From the NCBI GenBank assembly GCA_016711435.1, contig JADJSY010000058.1, positions 1-36,596 of the forward strand: a stretch of 36,596 nucleotides of DNA, in the 5' to 3' direction. Below the pieces are notes generated by a model. It made no database searches. It was not told the origin of the DNA and saw only the letters and a list, made by a program, of their open reading frames with translations. The position numbers and the translations under genes are program-made. The first letter of the stretch is position 1, and the number at the start of each line of letters is the position of its first letter. Source of the DNA: Lewinellaceae bacterium. GTDB taxonomy: Bacteria > Bacteroidota > Bacteroidia > Chitinophagales > Saprospiraceae. Shown in pieces: positions 30,396 through 36,596 of this stretch.

Positions 30396-31217
30396 ATGAC
30401 TCAAATAAGACTTTGGATACTCCTGACCGGATTGGTTTTGTTGCAACAAAACAACGTTTTTGGCCAAATGCGGGGCTGGGAAGCCGGCGGCCAGATCGGC
30501 GTTTCCAATTATTTCGGCGACCTGAATACCAATTGGCGGCTCGATCGGGTCCACCTGGCCGGCGGCCTGAATGCCCGGTACAATTTTAATGACCGGCTTG
30601 CCCTGAAATTCGGGCTGAATGCCGGCAGTATCAGCGCCTATGACGCCGATTCTAAAAATATCTTCGAACAGCGCCGCAACCTGCACTTCCGCAGCCTGAT
30701 TGCCGATGCCACATTACAATTCGAATTTAACTTCCTGCCCTACATACACGGGCATCGCGAATACTGGTACACGCCTTATATGTTTGCCGGTCCTTCTTTC
30801 TTCTATTTTAACCCGAAAGCCGAATTAGACGGCACCTGGTATTCCCTGAGTGAATACGGTACGGAAGGCCAGTTCAGGGGAGAAGAATACAATACCGCCC
30901 AGGCCGCAATCGCTTATGGGGTAGGTTTTAAAATGGATCTTTCCTATCGCTGGAGCATCAACCTGGAATTGAGCGCCCGCAAGGTCTTTACAGACTACCT
31001 CGACGATGTGAGCGGCAACTACGCCGATGTGCGCGACATCCGTGCACAACGCGGCGAAATAGGCGCCGCCCTGTCAGACCGTTCGATAGAACCAAAAATC
31101 GGAGAGGCCGGTCGCCAGCGCGGCAATGGCAAAAGCAATGACTCGTATGTCCTTCTCGGAGTGGGCGTACAGTATTATTTCGGGTATATCCGTTGTCCGA
31201 CTATTACGCGTAATTAG
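30396..31217 (+). CDS. DUF6089-family outer-membrane beta-barrel protein
   Basis: A 273-residue exported protein: signal peptide (residues 1-23, ending NNVFGQ), then alternating amphipathic strands rich in Tyr, Phe and Gly: WEAGGQIGVSNYFGDLN (the DUF6089 N-terminal signature), LNARYNFNDRLALKFGLNAGSIS, LQFEFNFLPY, WYTPYMFAGPSFFYFNP, and a terminal YVLLGVGVQYYFGYIRCP. This is typical of the small barrels near porin/PorP-type proteins in Bacteroidota, with a presumed structural or gliding/secretion-related role that is not proven. The frame could begin at 30276, but the signal peptide and the -7 box fix the start at 30396. Confidence 0.85.
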   Translation: MTQIRLWILLTGLVLLQQNNVFGQMRGWEAGGQIGVSNYFGDLNTNWRLDRVHLAGGLNARYNFNDRLALKFGLNAGSISAYDADSKNIFEQRRNLHFRSLIADATLQFEFNFLPYIHGHREYWYTPYMFAGPSFFYFNPKAELDGTWYSLSEYGTEGQFRGEEYNTAQAAIAYGVGFKMDLSYRWSINLELSARKVFTDYLDDVSGNYADVRDIRAQRGEIGAALSDRSIEPKIGEAGRQRGNGKSNDSYVLLGVGVQYYFGYIRCPTITRN

Positions 31218-31349
31218 ATTAGGGATGAGGGATGAGGATTGAGGAATGACCAAATGTTGAGGATGAGGATGAGGGTTGAGAATGTTGAGGGGTGCGACCC
31301 GCCGCATTCCCCTCACTCCACTCATCCTCATTCCTCAACCTCATCCTAA
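31218..31349. repeat. heptad hairpin (GGATGAG/GATTGAG)
   Basis: GGGATGAGGGATGAGGATTG AGGAATGACC (written in two parts) with later GGATGAGGATGAGGGTTGAG forms a long left arm; the right arm CCCCTCACTCCACTCATCC, TCATTCCTCAACCTCATCC (to 31348) leads up to the xseA start. Units mix GGATGAG and GTTGAGG. Pairing is less exact than in the others. Confidence 0.8.
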
Positions 31350-31354
31350 CTTTC

Positions 31355-32509
31355 ATGCAAGTCCACAGTCTCTTCGATCTTCAGGAATTTATCCGCCGCG
31401 TGTTGGCGCTGAATTTTCAGCAGGCGATCTGGATCACTGCCGAAATTGCTCAATGCGGTCGCTCAAAAGGGCATTACTACCTCGAACTGATTCAAAAAGG
31501 TTCAGGTGAAGAACTGCTGGCCCAGGCATCCGCCGTACTGTGGGCCAATGATTACCGCCGTTTGCGCGCTGCGCTCGGGCCTGACCTGGATGCCGTTCTG
31601 CAGGCGGGCAAGCAGGTAAAAATGCAGGTAAGGGTTGATTTTCACGAACATTATGGCCTCAAATTGCTGATTTCCGATCTGGATCCGGCATTTACATTCG
31701 GCGAAGTGGAACGACAGCGCCGGCAAACGATTGCGACGTTAAACGCGCAGGGCTTGCTGGAACAAAATGGCAGCCTGGCCCTGCCTCCCGTATTGCAGCG
31801 TGTGGCGGTAATCAGCTCGGAAGGGGCGGCGGGCAAACAGGATTTTATCGAACAACTCAAGGGCAATAAATTTGGATATTACTTTGACTGTCAATTATTT
31901 GAGTCGTCGGTACAAGGTAAAAATGCTGCTGCTGAAATGCTGGCGGCTTTGGCGAAGGTCGCTGCGGAATCGGCATTTTACGATTGTGTAGTGATTGTAC
32001 GCGGTGGCGGGGCGCGGCTCGACCTGGCCGCGTTCGACAATCTGGAACTCTGTCAGGCCTTGGCGCGCATGCCCTTGCCGGTGCTGAGCGGTATCGGCCA
32101 CGATGCCGATGAAACAGTGCTCGATCTCGTGGCGCATACAGCCCTGAAAACGCCCACAGCGGTGGCGGAATACCTGATTCAGCACAATCTTTTTTTTGAA
32201 AACAGGCTGCTACAATTGGCCGGACAGTTGCGTACAGTTGCTGAATTTCAACTCAAATACGGCGCACTGGAACTGAACCGGCTGGAAATGGAACTGGCGT
32301 TGGCAGGCAGGCAAAGACTGAACCGCGCCGTGCAACAACTGGATACCTGGGAAGCGGCGTTGCCCGCACTGGCAGCAGGCGCCATCCGCACACAACGTAC
32401 CCGGCTCGATCATCGGGGCAAGGTATTGATGAATGCTGCAGATGTGCAACCCGGCGAGTTGCTGGAAACACGGTTGGCAGAAGGGGTGCTGCGTTCGGAG
32501 GTAAAGTAG
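31355..32509 (+). CDS. xseA: exodeoxyribonuclease VII large subunit
   Basis: XseA is the catalytic subunit of ExoVII, which degrades single-stranded DNA in repair. The 384-residue protein has an OB-fold N-terminal domain (HSLFDLQEFIRRVLALNFQQAIWITAEIAQ..GHYYLELI), a catalytic domain with RVAVISSEGAAGKQDFI, the VRGGGARLDLAAFDN motif and LSGIGHDADETVLDLVAHTALKTPTAVAEYLI, and a C-terminal coiled coil (AGQLRTVAEFQLKYGALELNRLEMELALAGRQ). It is slightly shorter than the E. coli protein (456). xseB is not in the window. ATG 31355 (MQVHSLFD) replaces the longer frame starting in repeat DNA at 31292. Confidence 0.92.
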   Translation: MQVHSLFDLQEFIRRVLALNFQQAIWITAEIAQCGRSKGHYYLELIQKGSGEELLAQASAVLWANDYRRLRAALGPDLDAVLQAGKQVKMQVRVDFHEHYGLKLLISDLDPAFTFGEVERQRRQTIATLNAQGLLEQNGSLALPPVLQRVAVISSEGAAGKQDFIEQLKGNKFGYYFDCQLFESSVQGKNAAAEMLAALAKVAAESAFYDCVVIVRGGGARLDLAAFDNLELCQALARMPLPVLSGIGHDADETVLDLVAHTALKTPTAVAEYLIQHNLFFENRLLQLAGQLRTVAEFQLKYGALELNRLEMELALAGRQRLNRAVQQLDTWEAALPALAAGAIRTQRTRLDHRGKVLMNAADVQPGELLETRLAEGVLRSEVK

Positions 32510-32532
32510 CACAGCACCCTGTTCGGCGCAAT

Positions 32533-32636
32533 GTACTGGCTGCTTTAGCTGCCGGATACCCAAACAGGCAACATTTGCCCGTTTTCCACGCATTCTAATG
32601 GCTTCAACATGCTCCGGCAGCTAAAGCAGCCGGTAC
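32533..32636. repeat. 24-bp-armed hairpin between convergent genes (no heptads)
   Basis: GTACTGGCTGCTTTAGCTGCCGGA (32533-32556; given here as GTACTGGC..GCTGCCGGA) pairs with TCCGGCAGC..CCGGTAC (32613-32636) with one mismatch. The loop is 56 nt. GTTCGGCG follows both arms as a direct repeat (32520s and 32640s). It has no 7-bp units and may be a different palindrome class or an old transposition relic. Confidence 0.75.
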
Positions 32637-32647
32637 AGGGTTCGGCG

Positions 32648-33076
32648 TTACTCTTTCCGCGTAAGCGTCTTTTTGTCGTCCGTCCAGATAAAAGTGTCCG
32701 GTACAAAAATTTTGGCCTCCGGGATTTCGGTTACCTCGCCTGCCGGCGTTTTCAGTTTGTTTTTATCGCGGTCGGGCATTTTGGTGTACAGGCGGACAGT
32801 TTCCTTGCTGGAAGTGTCGATCGCTACGTCATAACGCCCATTTTTGATCAAAAAATCGAGAATTTCCCGCGATCCGTTGCCCAGGTTAATAGTGGTTTCA
32901 ATTAACACACTGTTACCTGCCCAGGTATTGATTTCATAAATATCCGAAATTTCCAGCTGGATGGTTTTGGCGGAGTCCACTTCAAAAAGTTGATACAGGG
33001 TGCGAACCATCTGGGCGGGCGCCACATGGGGGAGTGACAAACTCAGCAACAAGGTCAGTATATGGAGACGTTTCAT
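32648..33076 (-). CDS. small secreted protein, paralogue A
   Basis: A 142-residue exported protein: signal peptide from ATG 33076 (MKRLHILTLLLSLSLPHVAPA) and a beta-rich mature domain with SAKTIQLEISDIYEINTWAGNSVLIETTINLGNGSREILDFLIKNGRYDV and a C-terminal EIPEAKIFVPDTFIW. It shares a pattern with the neighbour at 33526-33949 (INTW/IW, VLIE/RVEI, NGS/NGN, GRY, and the E..FVP/VVFAP ending), so the two are diverged paralogues. The repetitive strand pattern recalls DUF4097-type beta-helical proteins, but I do not recognise a named family. An upstream ATG (33157) would precede the signal peptide with unrelated residues and is rejected. Confidence 0.7.
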   Translation of the reverse strand: MKRLHILTLLLSLSLPHVAPAQMVRTLYQLFEVDSAKTIQLEISDIYEINTWAGNSVLIETTINLGNGSREILDFLIKNGRYDVAIDTSSKETVRLYTKMPDRDKNKLKTPAGEVTEIPEAKIFVPDTFIWTDDKKTLTRKE

Positions 33077-33373
33077 GGATATGTGGATGAACAAACTTGA
33101 AATGATGTTCAGGATTGAATGGTTTGAAAAGTTTTTCTTGGTAAAGGTAACTGGCAAACCGTTTGGCCTCCCGTCGAATGATAACCAGTGGCTTTAGTTT
33201 GTTGATAAGCCAGGCGTTCTGCCCGCGGCTCTGATCCGGTTTGTATTTCAAAAATTCGGTGCGTTTGCCCTTTCTTAACGGGCGCAAAAATGCGCCATCC
33301 AGTCGAATGAACGGTATTGATACGCAGGAATTGTCTGCGGTTGCTCCAGTTTGTTTTTAATAACATTCAAACG
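33077..33373. other. intergenic stretch between the two secreted paralogues
   Basis: About 300 bases without convincing coding signal; overlapping short minus-strand frames have no domain. No repeat unit is seen until the GC-rich block that follows. Confidence 0.5.
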
Positions 33374-33482
33374 TAGGGGGGCCAGGGGCCGGCTCCCCCC
33401 GGGCGGACCACCCGGGGGGCGGGCAACCCGCAAACCCCGCCAACACCCCCGGCGCGCGGAAAGAAAAAACCCCCAATTCCCC
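33374..33482. other. GC-extreme block with competing hairpins
   Basis: Base composition jumps to about four-fifths G+C. G6 (33376-33381) can pair with C6 (33395-33400), and the same C6 with the following GGG forms an alternative 9-bp stem, CCCCCCGGG (33395-33403) with CCCGGGGGG (33411-33419). More G/C runs follow to 33482. The two stems exclude one another, as in riboswitch-like or attenuator structures; it could also form a G-quadruplex. It lies in the leader of paralogue A. Confidence 0.7.
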
Positions 33483-33525
33483 GGAAAAATGCGGGACATA
33501 CGTTTGTTGGAAATATTCCGACACG

Positions 33526-33949
33526 TCACTTCACTTCAGCAAGTGTGGCAACATTCGGGATGATAATTTTTAAATCTTTCGGTGCAAAAACCACATAAGT
33601 CAGCGTTTCGCGCAACACTTCCCCTTTCACCCGGATTTGTTTCTGAATATTGGGCATCAGGATGTGCAGAACATCTCCCTCTTCCTTGGATGTAATGTTG
33701 TAACGCCCAACGGTAGCCAGTTCATTGACCATAGACGTGTTGCCGTTGGCAAGGCTTACACTGATCTCGACACGAATAGTAGGGTTGTTCCAAATTTTAA
33801 GATCCACATTACCTGGCAAATCCAGTTTGATCGTGCCCTTTTCCTCGGTATTAAAAGTTTTGGAGAATGTTTTGCCCACAGTAGAGCTGAGCAAAAGCGA
33901 GCATCGGGAGCGCCAGGAGGACAACGAATGCATTTATTTTAGTAGTCAT
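33526..33949 (-). CDS. small secreted protein, paralogue B, frameshifted after the signal peptide
   Basis: The ATG at 33947-33949 begins a clean signal peptide (MTTKINAFVVLLALPMLAF), preceded by a strong AGGAGG ribosome site. The mature domain, however, lies in another frame: STVGKTFSKTFNTEEKGTIKLDLPGNVDLKIW, VEISVSLANGNTSMVNELATVGRYNI, VFAPKDLKIIIPN. Joining needs a one-base correction near 33884-33892, giving about 140 residues. It resembles the neighbour at 32648-33076. A real frameshift would abolish export, so either the gene is decaying or the sequence has an error. Function unknown; a beta-rich secreted protein. Confidence 0.65.
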
Positions 33950-33955
33950 AACGAA

Positions 33956-33961
33956 CCTCCT
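33956..33961 (-). promoter_or_regulatory. strong Shine-Dalgarno AGGAGG before paralogue B
   Basis: AGGAGG on the minus strand with 6 bases to the ATG (33949). Such a full SD is unusual in Bacteroidota, whose ribosomes generally do not depend on it, and it fixes the start codon used here. Confidence 0.6.
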
Positions 33962-34108
33962 TTTTTTATTGTGACAAAGTAAGATTTTAATTTTGGTAAA
34001 AACAAGTGTTTTGACAAATTTTATTCTATTCTTGATAACGAAGACAGAAATACTTTGGTTGGGTGATGATTTGACTTTTTCATAAAGTAGCGGTTTAATC
34101 CTTTAACG

Positions 34109-34116
34109 TACCTTCG
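34109..34116 (+). promoter_or_regulatory. candidate -7 box TACCTTCG of the PhoD-like gene
   Basis: 7/8 match to TAnnTTTG, 25 bases before the start codon. Preceded by an A/T-rich stretch. No clear -33. Confidence 0.35.
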
Positions 34117-34141
34117 CCCAAGCTTAACCATTCAATACACT

Positions 34142-35518
34142 ATGCGTTACAAATTATTTTTTTCCTTACTGCTTGTTTTTTCGGCGTTTGGCTGCACTTC
34201 GCCCAAACAAATGCCTTATTCAACACCCGTTCTGCGCGGCAACGCCGGATTGCAAAGCGGCCCCATGCTGGGCTATGTCGACATGCGCGAAGTTTTGATC
34301 TGGGTACAAACCAAATCGGAAAGCGCCGTACAGATCGAGTACTGGGACAGCGAAAAAACAGACCTGAAATACGAGTCCAATATCGCACGAACAGAGGCTA
34401 TGCACGGCTTTACGGCTAAATGTATCGCCGATCAGGTGCAGCCGGGCCGAACCTACAACTACCAGGTGCTGATCAACGGCGGCCCGGTGCAATTGCCCTA
34501 CCCTACTACCTTCAAAACCCAGCCTTTGTGGCAGTATCGCACCGACCCGCCTGCCTTTTCCGTTGCTGCGGGTAGCTGCACCTATGTAAACGAGCCGGAA
34601 TACGACCGCCCGGGCAAACCCTACGGCTCCGAATACGGCATTTTTACAAATATTGCCGCGCAAAAACCCGACCTGATGCTTTGGCTGGGTGATAATTATT
34701 ACTACCGCGAACCGGACTGGAATACCCGCACGGGCATGTTGCACCGGGCTACGCACACGCGCTCTTTGCCCGAAATGCAACCCTTGCTGGCGGCAGCCCA
34801 TCACTATGCCATTTGGGACGACCACGATTTCGGACCCAATGATGCCGACGGCACTTTTATACACAAAGACATGGCCTGGGAGGTGTTTCGCGATTTTTGG
34901 GGCAATCCGACCTTCGGTTTGCAAGAACAAAAGGGTTGCACATCCTATTTCAGGTACGCGGACGTGGATTTTTTCCTGCTGGATAACCGCTATTTTCGCA
35001 CGCCCAACCACTGCAAAACCTGCCCGGAACCCACAGAAATGGGCCGCGAACAACGCGAATGGTTTCTGTCTGCCCTGGCTGAAAGCACCGCCCCTTTTAA
35101 AATGGTGGCCATCGGCGGACAGGTTGTGTCGGACAATGAAATGCACGAGACGTATGCAAATCTCTACAAAGCCGAGCGCGATACTATTCTTGCCCGGATC
35201 GAACGGGAAGGCATCAAAGGGGTCGTTTTTCTGACCGGCGACCGGCATTTCACCGAGCTCAGCGCGGTCAAAAATGCCGCCGGCAATTGGGTATACGACC
35301 TTACGGCATCCTCGCTTACGGCGGGTTCATTTACCAATGCCGGGACGGCTGTGAAAAACACCCTCCGGGTAGAAGGCACTGCCGTCGACCGCCACAATTT
35401 CGCCATGCTGCGTTTTAGCGGGCCGCGCAAGGAGCGCCAACTCGAAATGAAAGTATACGACACCAACGGCCAGGAAATATGGACCAAAACCATCGCTCCT
35501 GACGGCACTTTGAAATAA
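34142..35518 (+). CDS. PhoD-like metallophosphatase lipoprotein
   Basis: A 458-residue exported lipoprotein: signal with lipobox-like SAFGC (Cys18), a Fn3-like N-terminal domain (about 35-120), then a PhoD-type calcineurin-like phosphoesterase: FSVAAGSCTYVNEPEYDRPG (first strand), LMLWLGDNYYYREPDW (metal-binding GD), YAIWDDHDFGPNDAD (the DDHD/metal motif) and GVVFLTGDRHFTEL (metal-binding GDRH). Known relatives are phosphodiesterases/alkaline phosphatases requiring Fe/Ca. It probably releases phosphate from organic esters at the cell surface. It has its own leader region; a one-armed repeat follows. Confidence 0.9.
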   Translation: MRYKLFFSLLLVFSAFGCTSPKQMPYSTPVLRGNAGLQSGPMLGYVDMREVLIWVQTKSESAVQIEYWDSEKTDLKYESNIARTEAMHGFTAKCIADQVQPGRTYNYQVLINGGPVQLPYPTTFKTQPLWQYRTDPPAFSVAAGSCTYVNEPEYDRPGKPYGSEYGIFTNIAAQKPDLMLWLGDNYYYREPDWNTRTGMLHRATHTRSLPEMQPLLAAAHHYAIWDDHDFGPNDADGTFIHKDMAWEVFRDFWGNPTFGLQEQKGCTSYFRYADVDFFLLDNRYFRTPNHCKTCPEPTEMGREQREWFLSALAESTAPFKMVAIGGQVVSDNEMHETYANLYKAERDTILARIEREGIKGVVFLTGDRHFTELSAVKNAAGNWVYDLTASSLTAGSFTNAGTAVKNTLRVEGTAVDRHNFAMLRFSGPRKERQLEMKVYDTNGQEIWTKTIAPDGTLK

Positions 35519-35525
35519 AACGCTG

Positions 35526-35599
35526 CATTCACTCCCCTCAACATCCTCAACCATCAACATTCTCAACTATCAATACTTTCAACCACTCAACATTCAGTA
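35526..35599. repeat. one-armed heptad array (CTCAAC/CCTCAAC)
   Basis: CACTCCCCTCAACATCCTC, AACCATCAACATTCTCAAC, TATCAATACTTTCAACCAC (in pieces) fills the gap between the PhoD-like stop and the gpsA start. It is the C-rich strand only, as expected for an arm that precedes a gene start; the matching G-rich arm is missing. Confidence 0.8.
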
Positions 35600-35602
35600 T
35601 AA

Positions 35603-36595
35603 ATGGCTTCTCCATTTAATCCGGTAGGGGTATTGGGTTCTGGCAGTTTCGGAACCGCAGTTGCCAACCTGCTGGCATACAATTCGGATGTGATGCTCTT
35701 CAGTCGAAAATCTGAAGTGGTATCTGCCATTAACGAGACGCGTCACCACTTAGGGGTTCAAATGTCTTCAAGGGTAATGGCGACCAGCGATCTGGCAGAA
35801 ATGGCGGCGCGATGTACCCTTATTATTCCGGTAGTACCTTCCAATAGCTTCCGGGCCATGATGCAGGCGCTGGCGCCTTATTTGCGTCCGCATCACATTA
35901 TTATCCACGGAACAAAAGGTTTCGATTTAAAAGATATTGATGAAAATGACCTGGAAAGACCCGGGTTGATCCTTACCCGCGCCAATGTGCGCACCATGAG
36001 CGAAGTGGTTCGGGAAGAAAGCAGCGTCGTGCGCGTCGGATGTCTTTCCGGCCCCAACCTGGCAGCAGAAATTATGGCCGGTCAGCCGGCAGCGACGGTA
36101 GTGGGCAGCCGTTTCCGGGAAGTGATTCAGGCGGGTCAGATTGCCCTGAACAGCTCCAAATTTCATGTTTTCGGGTCTTATGATATTTTGGGCGCTGAAT
36201 TGGCTGGGGCTTTGAAGAATATTGTTGCCCTGGGCTCGGGGGTGTTGGGCGGTATGGGTCTGGGCCGCAACATACAGGGCCTGTTGATCGCAAGGGGGCT
36301 GGCGGAGATGATCTATTTCGGCAAATCGCTGGGCGCTACGAGCCACGCATTTGTAGGCGTAGCCGGTATCGGTGATCTGGTGGCTACGGCAACCAGTACC
36401 AACAGCCGCAATTACTCCTTCGGGACGCGCCTGGCAAAAGGGGAGACCACCGCGCAGATTCGCGAACGGATGCCCGAACTGGCAGAAGGCGTGCGAACAC
36501 TGCGCATCGCGCACCAACTCGCCCGGCAACACAAACTACACGTTCCAATTACCGCTATGTTGTTTGCAGTGGTATTCGAAGATTTACCCGATTGA
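35603..36595 (+). CDS. gpsA: glycerol-3-phosphate dehydrogenase (NAD(P)+)
   Basis: GpsA reduces dihydroxyacetone phosphate to sn-glycerol-3-phosphate, the backbone of phospholipids. The 330-residue protein is full length: dinucleotide-binding loop GVLGSGSFGTAVANLL (residues 8-23), VPSNSFRAMM, GTKGFD, LSGPNLAAEIMAGQPAATVV (substrate domain), the catalytic-lysine helix GALKNIVALGSGVL and NSRNYSFGTRLAKG at the C-terminal domain. It stops at 36593-36595, so the gene ends just inside the window. The start ATG 35603 follows a C-rich repeat arm by three bases. Neighbouring genes do not suggest an operon. Confidence 0.95.
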   Translation: MASPFNPVGVLGSGSFGTAVANLLAYNSDVMLFSRKSEVVSAINETRHHLGVQMSSRVMATSDLAEMAARCTLIIPVVPSNSFRAMMQALAPYLRPHHIIIHGTKGFDLKDIDENDLERPGLILTRANVRTMSEVVREESSVVRVGCLSGPNLAAEIMAGQPAATVVGSRFREVIQAGQIALNSSKFHVFGSYDILGAELAGALKNIVALGSGVLGGMGLGRNIQGLLIARGLAEMIYFGKSLGATSHAFVGVAGIGDLVATATSTNSRNYSFGTRLAKGETTAQIRERMPELAEGVRTLRIAHQLARQHKLHVPITAMLFAVVFEDLPD

Positions 36596-36596
36596 A

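Noticed and set aside
33275..33529. 84-residue minus-strand frame through the GC block
   Set aside because: Pro/Gly/Arg-rich product of GC runs; no start context, no domain.

Overview
The window reads as a chromosomal segment of a free-living Bacteroidota bacterium, most likely of the Saprospiria/Lewinella-type lineages (inference). The signs are: MurF fused to alanine racemase, a DUF6089-type outer-membrane protein, a 30-residue COX24/AURKAIP1-type basic protein, several -7 boxes of the Bacteroidota form TAnnTTTG, few Shine-Dalgarno sequences, and secreted proteins with lipoboxes. There is no phage, CRISPR array or intact transposase; genes are mostly housekeeping and run in short units on both strands.

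Layout. 1-2.4 kb: end of an unidentified gene, a secreted concanavalin-fold protein, two decayed genes, a Crp/Fnr regulator and a CAT-anticodon tRNA. 2.6-7 kb: murF-alr, tsaE and alanine dehydrogenase, which meet in alanine/D-alanine use. 7.2-12 kb: HEAT-cyclophilin lipoprotein, YicC RNase, HU, TPR protein and the small basic protein. 12.6-17.3 kb: RNase G, an Ada-like alkyltransferase, a small secreted protein, rplU and an unusually long rpmA carrying a helix-hairpin-helix tail. 17.4-23.6 kb: frameshifted kynureninase, frameshifted nitroreductase, radA, and an mfd that lacks its whole N-terminal UvrB-like module. 23.8-26.8 kb: UDP-xylose synthase, dTDP-glucose 4,6-dehydratase and a rhodanese. 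27.1-28.8 kb: ECF sigma factor, membrane anti-sigma-like protein and periplasmic helical protein as one operon. 29-36.6 kb: PhyH dioxygenase, DUF6089 protein, xseA, two paralogous small secreted proteins around a GC spike, PhoD-like phosphatase and gpsA.

The striking feature is not a gene. Almost every longer gene boundary holds a hairpin whose arms are built of degenerate 7-bp (once 8-bp) tandem units. At least seven unrelated unit sequences are used (AGAAGTG, TGTTTGG, GTTATCA, GTTGAGG, GGATGAG, CGAAGTG, GGTTTGAT), but the architecture is the same: a G-rich arm next to a stop codon, a shared or unique inner palindrome, and a C-rich complementary arm next to the following gene. Arms reach 144 bp with two mismatches; mismatches are nearly all A/G or C/T transitions; two copies with the same core differ by paired, stem-preserving changes; gene stop codons often lie inside the repeat. 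One copy has been interrupted by a 162-bp foldback element flanked by an exact 11-bp direct repeat. I regard this repeat system as the best candidate for something undescribed here; the nearest thing I know is the heptanucleotide STRR family of cyanobacteria, which is not known to me to form such palindromes.

Several otherwise intact genes carry single-base frameshifts (kynureninase, nitroreductase, anti-sigma-like protein, secreted paralogue). These may be assembly errors and should be resolved before any are called pseudogenes.
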